A DNA stretch of 64,000 nt, from assembly GCF_030547075.1 (NCBI RefSeq), contig NZ_JAUOQH010000005.1, positions 124,001-188,000 on the forward strand, given 5' to 3'. The notes below the pieces were generated by a model. The model saw only the letters and a program-made list of their open reading frames with translations, was not told the origin of the DNA and did not search any database. The stretch comes from Alteromonas sp. 1_MG-2023 (GTDB taxonomy: Bacteria > Pseudomonadota > Gammaproteobacteria > Enterobacterales > Alteromonadaceae). Position 1 is the first letter of the stretch. Each line of letters opens with the position of its first letter. The translations under genes were made by a program, and so were the position numbers. Shown here piece by piece: positions 45,813 through 56,572 of this stretch.

Positions 45813-46288
45813 GCTTTTCCTAACTGTAAACGGCGAACTTTGATGTAACCCGGATTATCTGCTTCGGCAATATCGGCCTGAATAATGACAATGCCCATAC
45901 CTTCTAGCGTTTTTAACCACTCAAGCACGTCATTGAACGGTGCTTCGTCAATCCAAACTTGTAATTCATCATCTTGCGGCTGCATACGAGAAATATCTAT
46001 GCTGTGCCTTGATGTGGTTCGGTTAACCGCTTGGGGTAACGAACCTCTAAAAGGGGCCGTAGTATTGCTGCTTCTTCTAAGCTGTTGGGCGCGAACGGCA
46101 CTGTCTTTTACCCAAACCAGCAAACTTTGCTGGTTATCAAGCAATTGCTTTTGCTGATGCAAAGACGCATTAAGGGGCGACCATACTAAAAAATAAAATA
46201 AGCCAATGACCACTACCACAGCCGAGATCATGACCAGTATTTGCTCGCGCTCGGTAAGCGCTTTAAATTTGCTGATTAGTGCGTTCAC
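45809..46288 (-). CDS. gspM: type II secretion system protein M
   Basis: A 159-aa inner-membrane platform protein. An N-terminal cytoplasmic stretch (FKALTEREQILVMIS) leads into one helix (about 17-36) and a ferredoxin-like periplasmic domain. It partners GspL. It overlaps gspL and gspN by 4 nt each, typical of coupled translation. Confidence 0.93.
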   Translation of the reverse strand: MNALISKFKALTEREQILVMISAVVVVIGLFYFLVWSPLNASLHQQKQLLDNQQSLLVWVKDSAVRAQQLRRSSNTTAPFRGSLPQAVNRTTSRHSIDISRMQPQDDELQVWIDEAPFNDVLEWLKTLEGMGIVIIQADIAEADNPGYIKVRRLQLGKA

Positions 46289-47484
46289 AACACACTCCTA
46301 ATTGATACTGTGCCAATAACGTTATCGTCACGGTTATTGATGGCACCTTGCTCTACGGTAAAACCAGCGCCTTCAGCTTCGCGGCGAAACTGCTCTAATG
46401 CCTCAAAACTTTTACCTTGCGCTTGAATGCGTATTTCGGTGCGAGTAGCGTCAAAACGTAATGTCTGCGGCTTCACTTGCGTGCTGGCAAAAGCATCTGA
46501 GAGTTGATCTAACATAATCAACATAGAGGCATCGCCGCCGCTTCTTGATAACTTATCCAGTTCAGATTGCAGCTTAAGCCTAACATTGCGGTAAACGCCA
46601 ATATTCGGAAAACCGGCTTTTACGGCCTGATCTATTTCGCTGGTGAGCGCTGCGTTCTCAGATTTGAGCTGATACAAAGTCACGGTTTTATCAACCAGAC
46701 TTGTACACAACACTAATACCGCCAATACTGCTGCTACGCGCCACTGCGCCCATACATTATTACGAGTGCGATTTACTTTGTACTCGCCCTGAAGCAAGTT
46801 AAAGCTGCTCGACATCGCCTCTTTAGCCAGAACATGCATGGGAAGCTCAAGGGGAGCATCATCTACGGTAATGTTTGGTATACCGCTTAAATCAATGCCC
46901 GCGTAATTAGTAATAACAACGGGTGTATCTTGTTGGCTAGTAAAGTGGCCTAAGGTAGGTAACAACCATGCTTGCTCACCTTGAATACCTTGAAAAGTAT
47001 CTTGGCGAACTAGCATTTGCTCGCCTAAGGTAAGTACCGACCAGCCATTCTCTGTTACCGGTACCGCTAATACATCTGGAATAAGGTGGCTGCAGAACAT
47101 ACCTGCATCAGCTAGCCATTGCTGCCACATTTGAAGTTTTGCGTGGCTAACCACGGCCACCGCTTGGCTATCTCCCGCTTTGGGGCCAATGGCAAAAAAC
47201 TGCTCACTAATATCGGTAGCAAGTTCGTCTTCAAGCATAAAGGGTAAAGCGGAAAGTACTTTTCTGCCCGCTCTTGGCGGCAAAGTTACCCACTTAAGTA
47301 AAATTTCACTGCTAGGCGCTAATGCAATCACTGCGCGATGCCCAGCGCGTTCCGTTAAAGTGGAAAGGGCGTTGGCATTGGCCAGCTCACCAGAAGCAAT
47401 AATTTCTTCTTCTGTTGTTGACCACACCAGCCAGCTAATTGGGTCGGCCTCGGTGGCACCTAACCTAATCAGGAGTTGTTCCAT
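46285..47484 (-). CDS. gspL: type II secretion system protein L
   Basis: A 399-aa platform protein that links the GspE ATPase to the membrane. The large cytoplasmic actin-like domain (about 1-245, with VTLPPRAGRKVLSALPFMLE) precedes one membrane helix (about 247-268) and a periplasmic domain with VKPQTLRFDATRTEIRIQAQ. It overlaps gspM by 4 nt and meets gspK at one base. Confidence 0.94.
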   Translation of the reverse strand: MEQLLIRLGATEADPISWLVWSTTEEEIIASGELANANALSTLTERAGHRAVIALAPSSEILLKWVTLPPRAGRKVLSALPFMLEDELATDISEQFFAIGPKAGDSQAVAVVSHAKLQMWQQWLADAGMFCSHLIPDVLAVPVTENGWSVLTLGEQMLVRQDTFQGIQGEQAWLLPTLGHFTSQQDTPVVITNYAGIDLSGIPNITVDDAPLELPMHVLAKEAMSSSFNLLQGEYKVNRTRNNVWAQWRVAAVLAVLVLCTSLVDKTVTLYQLKSENAALTSEIDQAVKAGFPNIGVYRNVRLKLQSELDKLSRSGGDASMLIMLDQLSDAFASTQVKPQTLRFDATRTEIRIQAQGKSFEALEQFRREAEGAGFTVEQGAINNRDDNVIGTVSIRSVL

Positions 47485-48527
47485 TATTTTACGCCTCCAA
47501 ACTCGCGCTTTATTATACTTACGCCCGCGTCACTACTTGCGTTAAATACAGTAGAAAGTTGAAACGTGGCTTTATTGTAACGGGTCTTAGTGTGCAAAAT
47601 AAAATACTCAGTGGTTACCGTAAACCAGCCTTTTTGGCTATCGGATAAACTTAATGCTTCAATACTCGGTTCGGCCAAAAACGTTTCTACATCGTCCCAA
47701 CCATCTTGGGGGCGACTACCCAGCAAAGTGGCGGCTTGTTGCAAATCCAATCCGGTTAAACCTGCTAACAATGCGGCATGCTCTTCATCAATGGTGTTTA
47801 CGTTAATCGCTAAGGTGTCGTTATCTGGAATGACGCAAACTAAAGGTAATATTTCATTTAGCCACACCGGAGATACACCGTTAATAATACGCAATTCGCT
47901 TGTTGATGCCAGTAATCCATTAGCAGCCAAATAAGGAAATTCCTTCGACTCGTATTCGCTGTCTTCAGCGCCATAGGGACGCATGTTGTCATCATCGTCT
48001 ATCCAGTCGGCTAAACTGTCGCGTACCGTATCGGCAGTAAAGCTGTCTATATCATCAATTTCAAGGGCTAACAGCATGGTGTGAAACGCATCCATAGCTT
48101 CGGTTGCCCCGTCGCCACTATCAACGTTTGTGCTAGCGCTACCTTGCAAAATAGCGTTTAAGTTAAAACATGCTTGAAGGTCGGTAAGGGTCGCTTGCAA
48201 ACCGCCATTTTCTAGAGGGTACATAAACTCCTGGGCCCAAGGCTGGTTTAGCGCTATTTTGTCACCGGTTTCTTCCATTAAAGTTTGAATTGATTTTCGC
48301 GCGAAGGCCTCGGCCCCCATGGCATACCAGTAGGCTTGGTTACTGTCTTTAATATTCATAGTGCGCTGTACTTGCAGCTGTAAGCGGGTGCCCATTTCAG
48401 TGGCCAATACAGAGACTAGCGCCACAATCATAAGTACTATCATTAGCGCCACGCCTTGCTGACGAGAAGGTAGTGAGCTAGGCGTTTTGCTCAGTACTTT
48501 GATAGGGGTTTTAATCGGCGTGCTCAT
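47484..48527 (-). CDS. gspK: type II secretion minor pseudopilin GspK
   Basis: A 347-aa tip pseudopilin. The prepilin cleavage site is SRQQG-VALMIVLMIVALVSVLA, with Val at +1 and no Glu at +5, a known feature of GspK. A helical insertion domain (about 100-210, rich in Asp) sits within the pilin fold, including the DWIDDDDNMRPYGAEDSEYE segment that in homologues binds calcium. Its start overlaps the gspJ stop by 4 nt. Confidence 0.94.
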   Translation of the reverse strand: MSTPIKTPIKVLSKTPSSLPSRQQGVALMIVLMIVALVSVLATEMGTRLQLQVQRTMNIKDSNQAYWYAMGAEAFARKSIQTLMEETGDKIALNQPWAQEFMYPLENGGLQATLTDLQACFNLNAILQGSASTNVDSGDGATEAMDAFHTMLLALEIDDIDSFTADTVRDSLADWIDDDDNMRPYGAEDSEYESKEFPYLAANGLLASTSELRIINGVSPVWLNEILPLVCVIPDNDTLAINVNTIDEEHAALLAGLTGLDLQQAATLLGSRPQDGWDDVETFLAEPSIEALSLSDSQKGWFTVTTEYFILHTKTRYNKATFQLSTVFNASSDAGVSIIKREFGGVK

Positions 48528-49150
48528 GATGCCGAGCCCCCTGTCAAAACAAACTCTCGGCGTATTAAACCAAAATCCTTACTCACAAACTCAATAGCCA
48601 CAGCGGTGGGTAACGCTTCACCTTGATAGCTCTCACTCCAACTTAAATCGTCGCTGTCTTCGGTACTGCTTTCAGCGCTAATAAACTCAACGGTAAAGCT
48701 CTCAATATTTTCAAGCAGCGTACGTACTTTGGGTTCATAACCAATAACATTATCTACGTAATTACTGTAAATACGCTCTAAGCGGTCTTCTTCTAATCGA
48801 TAAGCCACGTATTGTAAGGTACTTCTGGGCAGCATTAGTTGGGGGTTATGCCAGCCGCCGCGCACAAAGCCAATACCATCGCCATCACTGTCATCTACAT
48901 CACCGCCGGCCATCACTACGTTCTGGGTTTCCCCTTCAGCGCGAACTGGTCGTGGTACTGCTTGTTGAATGTCGCGTTCGATAATGACCATGGCACGTTG
49001 TAGTTGTTGTAATTTTTCAAAGCGTTCGCTTGATAGGTCGTTGCTATCAATTACCGTGGTTAGCAAACCTGTAGATGCCAAACCAATTAGCGTGAAAATA
49101 GCCATGGCGATAAGGATTTCAATAAGGGTGAACCCGCGCTGCTTCATCAA
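48524..49150 (-). CDS. gspJ: type II secretion minor pseudopilin GspJ
   Basis: A 208-aa minor pseudopilin with the class III signal MMKQRG-FTLIEILIAMAIF (cleaved by prepilin peptidase, N-methylated Phe) and the conserved VIIERDIQQAVPRPVR. It forms the tip complex with GspI and GspK. It overlaps both neighbours by 4 nt. Confidence 0.94.
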   Translation of the reverse strand: MMKQRGFTLIEILIAMAIFTLIGLASTGLLTTVIDSNDLSSERFEKLQQLQRAMVIIERDIQQAVPRPVRAEGETQNVVMAGGDVDDSDGDGIGFVRGGWHNPQLMLPRSTLQYVAYRLEEDRLERIYSNYVDNVIGYEPKVRTLLENIESFTVEFISAESSTEDSDDLSWSESYQGEALPTAVAIEFVSKDFGLIRREFVLTGGSAS

Positions 49151-49551
49151 ATACCTGTGCTGGTGGGCTTTGCCACAAAGGTGGTAACTGAAGTAACACT
49201 GCTAGCGTAATCAGAACTCAAACCCACAGTTACGCTTACCGAGCGTAAATCGTCATCGGTGGTTTTAGTGACTTTTTGTTGCCAGTACCAAGTGCGGTCA
49301 GCCATGTCCATGCTGCCCTTTAAATTATTCTTAGGTGGCCAAGTATCATCAAGTTGTAATTGGTTCAATCGGTTGCTAGCAACGTAGTTTGCAAAGGTTA
49401 CCGCTTCTATTTGCCCTACGTTATTTAAGTGATCACCCGCGGCTTTTAGAATAGCCGTACCGGTTAAGGCGAAAATAAGCAGTGCCACCATGACTTCAAG
49501 TAAAGTCATACCTTGTTGGCGAAATAATGCTCGCGCATAAATACGGCTCAT
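49147..49551 (-). CDS. gspI: type II secretion minor pseudopilin GspI
   Basis: A 134-aa minor pseudopilin. The cleavage site is FRQQG-MTLLEVMVALLIFAL, followed by YVASNRLNQLQL and a TWYWQQKV strand typical of GspI. It nucleates the tip complex. It overlaps gspH and gspJ by 4 nt. Confidence 0.94.
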   Translation of the reverse strand: MSRIYARALFRQQGMTLLEVMVALLIFALTGTAILKAAGDHLNNVGQIEAVTFANYVASNRLNQLQLDDTWPPKNNLKGSMDMADRTWYWQQKVTKTTDDDLRSVSVTVGLSSDYASSVTSVTTFVAKPTSTGI

Positions 49552-50192
49552 TGATCAGGGCTCTCAAGAGGGCCAGATAATTCCAGTGGCGGGAACTCTT
49601 CATTATTTAGCGCAAAGTAGACAGGGTCGTCGTTATAATCGCCGTCGTAAGCAAACATAAGACTAAATGGCGTAATGTCGCCGCTAGACATAATTAGTAT
49701 TTGTGGCGGTGGCAGTTTCTTCTCTTCCTCGCTGCCAATTTCAACGCCGTCTTCAGACACGCTTAAAGTTTCGTCGAAAATCCCTCTATCAAAAAGCTGA
49801 TCTTCGTTCGTCCAAGGCAAGTCATCTAAATTAAGGGTAAACGAGAAACCATCAGGTAACGTGTGAGGTTCATAGTATTTCTCACCTTCAATACGTTGCC
49901 ATTCATCATTTTCATCTAACACGACAAAATAGTATTCATTATCTTTCTGTTCAACACGAATACCAAGTTGCTGCTGATTGAGCACGGCGTAATCGCTGGC
50001 CATATCCACGAGCACTTGCAAACGTTGAGCTTGGCTTTTTAATAAATCAGCCTTACTGGCGCCAAACGCATTGAACATCACATAACCCGCCGCCAAGCCC
50101 ATAAGCAACAACACCAACATCACTTCTAATAAGGTGAAGCCAATGCTCTTGTTGAAGCTGTGCTTGAAATCAGGGCGCGGACGGGCTGGCAT
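49548..50192 (-). CDS. gspH: type II secretion minor pseudopilin GspH
   Basis: A 214-aa minor pseudopilin with a longer leader (MPARPRPDFKHSFNKSIG) before FTLLEVMLVLLLMGLAAGY. The globular part includes LGIRVEQKDNEYYFVVLDEN, common to GspH. It is slightly long, owing to an acidic segment (about 140-160) and a Pro/Glu-rich C-terminus. It bridges the GspG fibre and the tip complex. Confidence 0.92.
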   Translation of the reverse strand: MPARPRPDFKHSFNKSIGFTLLEVMLVLLLMGLAAGYVMFNAFGASKADLLKSQAQRLQVLVDMASDYAVLNQQQLGIRVEQKDNEYYFVVLDENDEWQRIEGEKYYEPHTLPDGFSFTLNLDDLPWTNEDQLFDRGIFDETLSVSEDGVEIGSEEEKKLPPPQILIMSSGDITPFSLMFAYDGDYNDDPVYFALNNEEFPPLELSGPLESPDQ

Positions 50193-50201
50193 AAGAATGA
50201 C

Positions 50202-50639
50202 TTAGTTTAGGTATTCGTTGATGTTCCAGTTACCAATGTCGTCATCGGTACCGGCTTCACCGTCTGGGCCGTTAGAGTAGATATCTACTACCCCTAACTC
50301 TCCTGGGCTAATTAACGCATAAGGATTGCCCCACGGATCTTCAGGTAAACGTTTAATAAAGCCGCCGTCAGGATAGTTTCTTGGAATTGGATCAAGGGTT
50401 GGCGCTGTAACTAAGGCTTCTAACCCTTGCTCGGTAGTAGGGAAGCTATTGTTACGCAGCTTGTACATCTCAAGGGCGCTTTCCATTTGCTGAATATCCA
50501 CCGCCGCTTTTTTAAGCTGTGCAACTTCTTGGTTACCCAAAATTTGGGGGGCTACCATTGAGGCCATGATACCAATGATGAGCAGCACCACCATTACTTC
50601 AATCAAACTAAATCCAGAACTACGTTTTAAGGTTTTCAT
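50202..50639 (-). CDS. gspG: type II secretion major pseudopilin GspG
   Basis: A 145-aa major subunit of the pseudopilus. MKTLKRSSG-FSLIEVMVVLLIIGIMA is the prepilin signal and first helix. NNSFPTTEQGLEALV and FIKRLPEDPWGNPYALISPG are hallmark segments, and the C-terminal SNGPDGEAGTDDDIGNWNI carries the calcium-binding loop. It abuts gspF at one base. Confidence 0.97.
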   Translation of the reverse strand: MKTLKRSSGFSLIEVMVVLLIIGIMASMVAPQILGNQEVAQLKKAAVDIQQMESALEMYKLRNNSFPTTEQGLEALVTAPTLDPIPRNYPDGGFIKRLPEDPWGNPYALISPGELGVVDIYSNGPDGEAGTDDDIGNWNINEYLN

Positions 50640-51865
50640 CAGATATTCACCATATTGTTTAAGGCCAAAATAGGCTGCAAAATTGCCATTACGATAAACA
50701 GCACTATGCCAGCCATCGACACGATAAGTAGAGGTTCAAATACTTTTAGTGAGACACCAATAAGGGCTTCAAATTCCCTATCTTGGTTATCGGCGGCGCG
50801 GCCAAGCATTTGCTGTAATTCGCCAGATTTTTCACCAGATGCAATCATGTGCATCATCATTGGCGGGAAAATTTTTGTGTTATCGAGGGCAGCGCGCAAG
50901 CTGCTCCCTTCTTTTACATTAACGGCAGCATCGGCCACCTGATTCTTAATGTGTTGATTTTCAAGTACATCACCGGAAATACGCATAGATTCAAGTAAGG
51001 GCACTGCACTGGCGCTTAAAATACTCAAAGTACGTGCAAAACGAGCGGTATTAAGCCCGCGAGAAACTTTACCAATAAGCGGAAGTTTCAAAATCACTTT
51101 GTGAAATCTTAACTTCATCTTTTTTTGTTGAAGCACGCGCTGAACAATTACCGCTAGTATCAACACGACAATCAGCAAAATAAGGCCGTAATTTTGTAGC
51201 CAGGTACTCACCGAAATAAGGACTTGGGTGATACCGGGAAGGTCTTGCCCCATGTGATCAAACTGGCCCACAATTTTAGGCACAACCACGGTAAGCAATA
51301 GCATCACTATGCCGAAGGCGAAAAACAGCATAAGTGAAGGGTAAATAAGTGCTTGGGTAATTTGACTGCGAGTTTGCTGGCGTCGTTCTGTGTAATCGGC
51401 AAGGCGATTAAGCACCGTGTCTAAGTGACCGGATTTTTCACCTGCCGCCACCATGGCGCGGTACAAGTCGTCAAACACACTAGGAAATTCAGATAGCGCA
51501 TCGGCTAAACCATGACCTTCTACCACTTTGCTTCGAACGGCCATCATCATGTTCTTTTGACGGGGCTTTTCACACTGCTCGGCAACTGCCAGTAAGGCTT
51601 CTTCTACCGGTAAGGCAGATTCTACCAAGGTGGCCATTTGGCGCGTTAACAGGGCGAGATCTGAGGCTGAAATTCTCGGTTTAAAAAACGAGAAGCCACC
51701 ACTTTTAGCGTCACTTTTTCCGCGCTCGGTAACTTGTTCTACTTCTAAAGGAATGAGGCCTTTTTCACGCAGTTGCTGGCGCACTTGGCGAGCGTTATCA
51801 CCTTCCAGTACACCATTTGCGTTACGGCCACGGTTGTTTACCGCTTTATAAGCGAAGGCGGCCAT
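50639..51865 (-). CDS. gspF: type II secretion inner-membrane platform protein GspF
   Basis: A 408-aa polytopic protein with two homologous helical cytoplasmic domains (LARQMATLVESALPVEEAL-like near 70 and FARTLSILSASAVPLLESM near 275) and three membrane helices. It organises the pseudopilus assembly platform with GspL/M and contacts GspE. Starts immediately after gspE. Confidence 0.96.
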   Translation of the reverse strand: MAAFAYKAVNNRGRNANGVLEGDNARQVRQQLREKGLIPLEVEQVTERGKSDAKSGGFSFFKPRISASDLALLTRQMATLVESALPVEEALLAVAEQCEKPRQKNMMMAVRSKVVEGHGLADALSEFPSVFDDLYRAMVAAGEKSGHLDTVLNRLADYTERRQQTRSQITQALIYPSLMLFFAFGIVMLLLTVVVPKIVGQFDHMGQDLPGITQVLISVSTWLQNYGLILLIVVLILAVIVQRVLQQKKMKLRFHKVILKLPLIGKVSRGLNTARFARTLSILSASAVPLLESMRISGDVLENQHIKNQVADAAVNVKEGSSLRAALDNTKIFPPMMMHMIASGEKSGELQQMLGRAADNQDREFEALIGVSLKVFEPLLIVSMAGIVLFIVMAILQPILALNNMVNI

Positions 51866-51866
51866 A

Positions 51867-53453
51867 CTAATCCTCCTTGGTTACACGCAGGACTTCTTCT
51901 AAAGAGGTAACACCTGCAAGTACCTTACGACACCCATCATCCCGAATACTGGGCGTAGAGTGCCTGATATATTTTTCAATGGCCTGTTCACCCACGCCTT
52001 CATGCATCATTTCGCGCACTTTCTCATTCACCAGTAATAGCTCGTGAATACCTGTACGACCTCTGTAACCGGTTTGATTACATGCGGCGCAGCCGTGGGG
52101 TTGGTAGATGGTAAAGTTGCTATCGGCATCAATATTAAGAGCTTCACACTCTTGAGGGTCGGGCGTGTGAGGGGTCTTACATTCTTTACACAGGGTACGC
52201 ACTAGGCGCTGTGATAAAACCGCTAGCAAACTCGAAGACAACAAGAATGGCTCAATACCCATGTCTTCTAAACGGGTGATGGCGCCAGCCGCCGTATTGG
52301 TGTGAAGGGTGGATAACACTAAGTGACCAGTTAAACTGGCCTGTACCGCAATTTGTGCCGTTTCTACGTCTCGAATTTCACCTACCATCACCACATCGGG
52401 ATCTTGACGCAAAATCGCTCGAAGACCGCGAGCAAAGGTCATATCTACACGAGGGTTAACTTGTGTTTGCCCTATGCCAGGTAAATCGAATTCGATAGGA
52501 TCTTCTACGGTTAAAATATTACGGTCGCGAGAGTTAATTTCGCTTAAGCCCGCATATAAGGTGGTACTTTTACCTGAACCTGTTGGGCCGGTAACCAAAA
52601 TAATACCGTGAGGTTTTCTAATTAACGAAGAAAAATGGTCGCGGTTTTGCTGGGTCATGCCTAAGTCTTTTAGGTTTAACCGCGCGTTGTTTTTATCTAA
52701 TAAACGAAGTACCACTCGCTCACCATGGCTTGAAGGCATAGTAGACACACGTACATCTACCGCACGACCTGCAATACGAAGGGTAATACGTCCATCCTGC
52801 GGAACCCGTTTTTCAGCAATATCTAACTTCGCCATTACCTTAATACGAGAAACCAGCATGGAAGAAAGTTTACGATTTGGGCGTAAAATTTCGCGTAATA
52901 CACCATCTACTCGAAATCGAACCACCAGTTGGCTTTCAAAGGTCTCGATGTGAATATCCGATGCACCTTCTTTAATTGCCTCACCTAGCATGGCATTAAT
53001 CAGCTTGATGATAGGGGCATCGTCTTCGTTATCTAATAAATCTTCGGTATCAGGTAATTCTTCAGCAAGGGCAAACAAATCACTTTCGTTGCCTAAATCT
53101 TCCATTAACTGCTTTGCCGCAGAACTGTCTCGCTGGAACGCGCTGGTAAGAAAGCCTTCAAACTCATCAGCTGCTATGGTTTTAGGTACGAAAGGTTCGC
53201 CATAAAAGCGGCGTACTTCGGCAAATACTTCAAAGGGCGTGTTTTCAGTAAAGTACAGCACAGCAGGGTCGACATTGGTTTCAAGCAATACCTGATTGCG
53301 CTTTGCAAAGCTAAATGAAAGCTGGCGAGGACCAGCTACCGCTTCTGGTAGCCCTTCTTCGTCAACCAATGCTTCGAGCGCTTCTTCCTGTGCCTCTACC
53401 GCAAGGGTGAGTTGCTCGTCTTGACCAGCCATCTTAGTCTTTACCTTCTTCAT
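51867..53453 (-). CDS. gspE: type II secretion ATPase GspE
   Basis: A 528-aa hexameric ATPase powering pseudopilus assembly. Walker A is [14 protein letters not shown] (about 288-301), Walker B lies near [17 protein letters not shown], and a tetracysteine zinc motif (CKEC and CAAC, about 440-490) marks the CM domain. The N-terminal domain binds GspL. The start at 53453 overlaps gspD by 20 nt; Met 8 at 53432 is a plausible alternative with no overlap. Confidence 0.96.
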   Translation of the reverse strand: MKKVKTKMAGQDEQLTLAVEAQEEALEALVDEEGLPEAVAGPRQLSFSFAKRNQVLLETNVDPAVLYFTENTPFEVFAEVRRFYGEPFVPKTIAADEFEGFLTSAFQRDSSAAKQLMEDLGNESDLFALAEELPDTEDLLDNEDDAPIIKLINAMLGEAIKEGASDIHIETFESQLVVRFRVDGVLREILRPNRKLSSMLVSRIKVMAKLDIAEKRVPQDGRITLRIAGRAVDVRVSTMPSSHGERVVLRLLDKNNARLNLKDLGMTQQNRDHFSSLIRKPHGIILVTGPTGSGKSTTLYAGLSEINSRDRNILTVEDPIEFDLPGIGQTQVNPRVDMTFARGLRAILRQDPDVVMVGEIRDVETAQIAVQASLTGHLVLSTLHTNTAAGAITRLEDMGIEPFLLSSSLLAVLSQRLVRTLCKECKTPHTPDPQECEALNIDADSNFTIYQPHGCAACNQTGYRGRTGIHELLLVNEKVREMMHEGVGEQAIEKYIRHSTPSIRDDGCRKVLAGVTSLEEVLRVTKED

Positions 53454-55479
53454 TAAGGTGGTCTTTTTCCGTTAAGTACTCTTCAAACGATGGTGGCAAA
53501 GAAAGTTCATCATCCCAATTAGGCATGCTTGGCGTTTCAGCATTAGGCATTAAAGAAATACCTTCTTGCTGGCGCTTAAGTTGTAAGGCACGAATGTAGT
53601 TGTACTTACGATGACTGATAGAATTCATGGTAGCGCCGTCACGTACAATAGTAGGCTTTAAAAATACCATTAGGTTACGCTTACGTTTACTGGTCGAGGT
53701 AGATTTAAACAAATTACCAATGATAGGGATATCACCTAATAGAGGCACTTTAGACACACTTTCTTGAACGTCTTCGTCTATCAAACCGCCTAAAACAATC
53801 GTGCCACCATCATCTACAATAACGGTAGTTTTAATTTCACGTTTGTTGATAGAGATATCTACCGAAGTCGCACCACTTACGCTTGATACTTCCTGTTCAA
53901 TTAACAGTTGTACCGCATCGCCTTCGTTAATTTGAGGTGTTACTTTGAGTTTAATACCTACTTCTTGGCGATCTACGGTTTGGAAAGGGTTCGAGTTATT
54001 CGACCCGGTTGTAGTACCCGTAATAATAGGAATTTCTTGACCTACAATGAAGTAAGCTTCTTCGTTATCCATAGTAGTAAGGTGCGGCGTGGCCAATACG
54101 TTTGAGTTCGTATCGGTGCTTACAGCTTGTACGACTGCGCCCCAGCCATTATCAATAATACCGGCAATTAAGCCATTCGCGCTGCCAAGTAGACTAGCTA
54201 GCGAAGTATAATCGCCTTCTTCTGTATCGGTTACTGTGTAAATGGTTCCATCGTCAGTAACGTAAGTTTCATCCGTGGTGGTATCTTCCGCTTCTTTTAC
54301 CGCTACCGCCAAAGAGCCAACAGGTATAACGCCGTTACTAAACTGAGTACCACCGCCACTTTCAGATACCCATTGCACACCCAAGGTAGTGCCGTCACTC
54401 TCAAATACTTCTACAATAATGGCTTCAACTTGTACTTGTGCACGGCGAATATCAAGCTGGCGTACCACTTCTTCAAGCGAGCGCATCATGTCAGGTTCCG
54501 CAGTGATCACCAACGCATTAGAATCTTCATGGGCATCAATGCTGACATCGCGATTAGATGGTGTACGGCTATTGGCAGTACCACTTTTTTCTTCGGCTTG
54601 AATGCTGGCAGATACCCCTTGGAGTACTTTTACCAAATCGTCTGCTTTGGCATAGTTTAGAAACATCACTCGGGTATTACCGTTGGTTTCTAATTCCTGA
54701 TCCATACGCTCAATCAGATTTATTAAACGTTGGCGGGCTTTAATATCGCCGCTCACAATCACTGAGTTTGTGCGATCGTCAGCTACCACACGAGGGTCTG
54801 ATTTAGCACCCGTATTAGTCTTGCCTTGTGATTTGTTGATGCTGTCAATAATACGCACCATTTCAGAGGCTGAAGCGAAACGTAGTTTCACAATCTCTAC
54901 TTCTTCATCACCTGCACGGTCAACACGCTCAATAATTTCAACTAAGCGGTTTACTACGGCTGCGCGGCCAGTAATCATCATTACATTTGAAGGGTCGTGA
55001 CTTACTACATTACCACCGCCTGCTTGGTCATTAAGCTGGCGTAAAATAGGGGCTAATTCTCTTACCGGTACGTTATAAACAGGTACAACGCGAGTGATCA
55101 TTTCATCACCGTCTTTAGCAGCCCCCTCTACCACAGGAATATTAGATGTTTTAGCATCTTTTGAACGTACAACTTTCAAAATACCGCTAGGCATTTCCAC
55201 TACCGCGAAATCATAAACCTGAAGTACGTTTAGAAAGAACTGATAATACTGATCTTCAGTCAGCATATCGTAGCTTCGCACGCTAATTTTACCCCGGACA
55301 TTTGGGTCGACAATAATAGTACGCTCTAAGTTCTTACCCACAATATTAATGAATTCACTAATATCAGTGTCTTTAAAATTAGGCATATATTCAGCGGCTG
55401 TTACTGAGAAACACAGTAGGGCCGTACACAAGGCGGTGCTTAGGCGAGATAACAATTTTTGGCTGGTGCGCCTTTTCAT
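53434..55479 (-). CDS. gspD: type II secretion secretin GspD
   Basis: A 681-aa outer-membrane secretin that forms the exit channel. A signal peptide (about 1-28) is followed by N0 ([20 protein letters not shown]), repeated N1-N3 KH-like domains ([20 protein letters not shown] and [19 protein letters not shown]), and the secretin barrel with [16 protein letters not shown] and [12 protein letters not shown]. The barrel carries a long Thr/Asp-rich insertion (about 390-420). No cognate pilotin gene was seen in the window. Confidence 0.97.
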   Translation of the reverse strand: MKRRTSQKLLSRLSTALCTALLCFSVTAAEYMPNFKDTDISEFINIVGKNLERTIIVDPNVRGKISVRSYDMLTEDQYYQFFLNVLQVYDFAVVEMPSGILKVVRSKDAKTSNIPVVEGAAKDGDEMITRVVPVYNVPVRELAPILRQLNDQAGGGNVVSHDPSNVMMITGRAAVVNRLVEIIERVDRAGDEEVEIVKLRFASASEMVRIIDSINKSQGKTNTGAKSDPRVVADDRTNSVIVSGDIKARQRLINLIERMDQELETNGNTRVMFLNYAKADDLVKVLQGVSASIQAEEKSGTANSRTPSNRDVSIDAHEDSNALVITAEPDMMRSLEEVVRQLDIRRAQVQVEAIIVEVFESDGTTLGVQWVSESGGGTQFSNGVIPVGSLAVAVKEAEDTTTDETYVTDDGTIYTVTDTEEGDYTSLASLLGSANGLIAGIIDNGWGAVVQAVSTDTNSNVLATPHLTTMDNEEAYFIVGQEIPIITGTTTGSNNSNPFQTVDRQEVGIKLKVTPQINEGDAVQLLIEQEVSSVSGATSVDISINKREIKTTVIVDDGGTIVLGGLIDEDVQESVSKVPLLGDIPIIGNLFKSTSTSKRKRNLMVFLKPTIVRDGATMNSISHRKYNYIRALQLKRQQEGISLMPNAETPSMPNWDDELSLPPSFEEYLTEKDHLNEEGKD

Positions 55480-55497
55480 TCTGTCTTCCTTTAATTC

Positions 55498-56436
55498 TTA
55501 TTCTGCTGATGGCTCAGGTAAATCGAGATAGAGCGTAGTAAAACTGCCATCACGAATGATCGTAAGTTCAATATTCTGAGCATTGCGAAGTTCAGATAAT
55601 GCTTCTTGGGATTGCTGCATGTCTGTCAGATCCAATCCGTTAATTTGTGCAATAACATCGCCGGCCTGAAGTCCTGCTGATTTAAATAATGCGGGCTCTT
55701 TACCAGGGCTAACTTGATAGCCGATAAGCTGGCCTTCTTCCGTTTTAGGCGAAATCGAAATGAAGTCGGTAAAACTAGCTGGGCGCTCTCGCAGTGAAGC
55801 GGTGGCTTCAATGGCTTCTTCACTCAACTGCCTAGCATCGGGTTCGTCTCGCACATCAGGTACAGGTTGTGGGCGACGTCTAGTTTGCTGTTGACGGCGC
55901 TTATTCGCTTCGTCGTAATCAATACCATCAAGCATTAACGTTTCGTTTCTAACGCCGTTTTTAATAATGACTCTGTCACGGAATACTTGTTTCAACGTGG
56001 CATTAGTGCCTTCTATTTTTTCACCTAAACCATAAACCGCTTGGCTGTTACGATTTTCGATAACCGCAGTGCTAGAATCTTCATCCGAACTTGCCACTAC
56101 GCCAGTAAGGGTAAGGTTCAAACGAGTCTCAGGTGCATCGGTAACCGGGGCTTCATCTACCTTTCTTGGTACCGCAGCTGCGTTACCAAATAAATTTAGT
56201 TGTTGTATTTTGCGTATATTGACCCCACTTTGCCCTGAAGCCGTAGAAGGTCTGGGCGTAAAACTCGCTGCAGGAGTCGCAGATAATTGAGGTTCAGGTA
56301 TAATTCGCCATATTAGCTTGGCGGCAAAGGCTATTAAATATAGGCTCAGCAGCACCACAATTAACGTGTGAAGTTGTTTTTGGTTCTGGTTTACAAAAAC
56401 AACCAGAGACTGTGGATTGAGTTTATCGAATGTCAT
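55498..56436 (-). CDS. gspC: type II secretion system protein C
   Basis: A 312-aa inner-membrane protein linking the platform to the secretin. One membrane helix (about 22-41), a homology region (RLNLTLTGVVASSDEDSSTA, about 108-165) that binds the GspD N0 domain, a Pro/Arg/Gln-rich linker, and a C-terminal PDZ domain (about 225-305, GYQVSPGKEPALFKSAGLQ then AGDVIAQINGLDL). It is the first gene of the gsp operon, whose promoter should lie in the 136-nt gap to hslR. Confidence 0.95.
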   Translation of the reverse strand: MTFDKLNPQSLVVFVNQNQKQLHTLIVVLLSLYLIAFAAKLIWRIIPEPQLSATPAASFTPRPSTASGQSGVNIRKIQQLNLFGNAAAVPRKVDEAPVTDAPETRLNLTLTGVVASSDEDSSTAVIENRNSQAVYGLGEKIEGTNATLKQVFRDRVIIKNGVRNETLMLDGIDYDEANKRRQQQTRRRPQPVPDVRDEPDARQLSEEAIEATASLRERPASFTDFISISPKTEEGQLIGYQVSPGKEPALFKSAGLQAGDVIAQINGLDLTDMQQSQEALSELRNAQNIELTIIRDGSFTTLYLDLPEPSAE

Positions 56437-56572
56437 GTCGCCACTTGATGGTACTGCTTATTATTAAAGTGAAAATTTGGTTAATCGCGCTTTATCCAAC
56501 CCATCATAGCTTAGTCGAGGTGGGGCTCACAACACTAAAGCTGCACCGTGACGAAATTATTACAAAGGTATT

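Noticed and set aside
53434..53453. Frameshift between gspD and gspE because of their 20-nt overlap
   Set aside because: Both proteins have complete termini. The overlap is removed if GspE starts at its Met 8, so this is a start-choice question.
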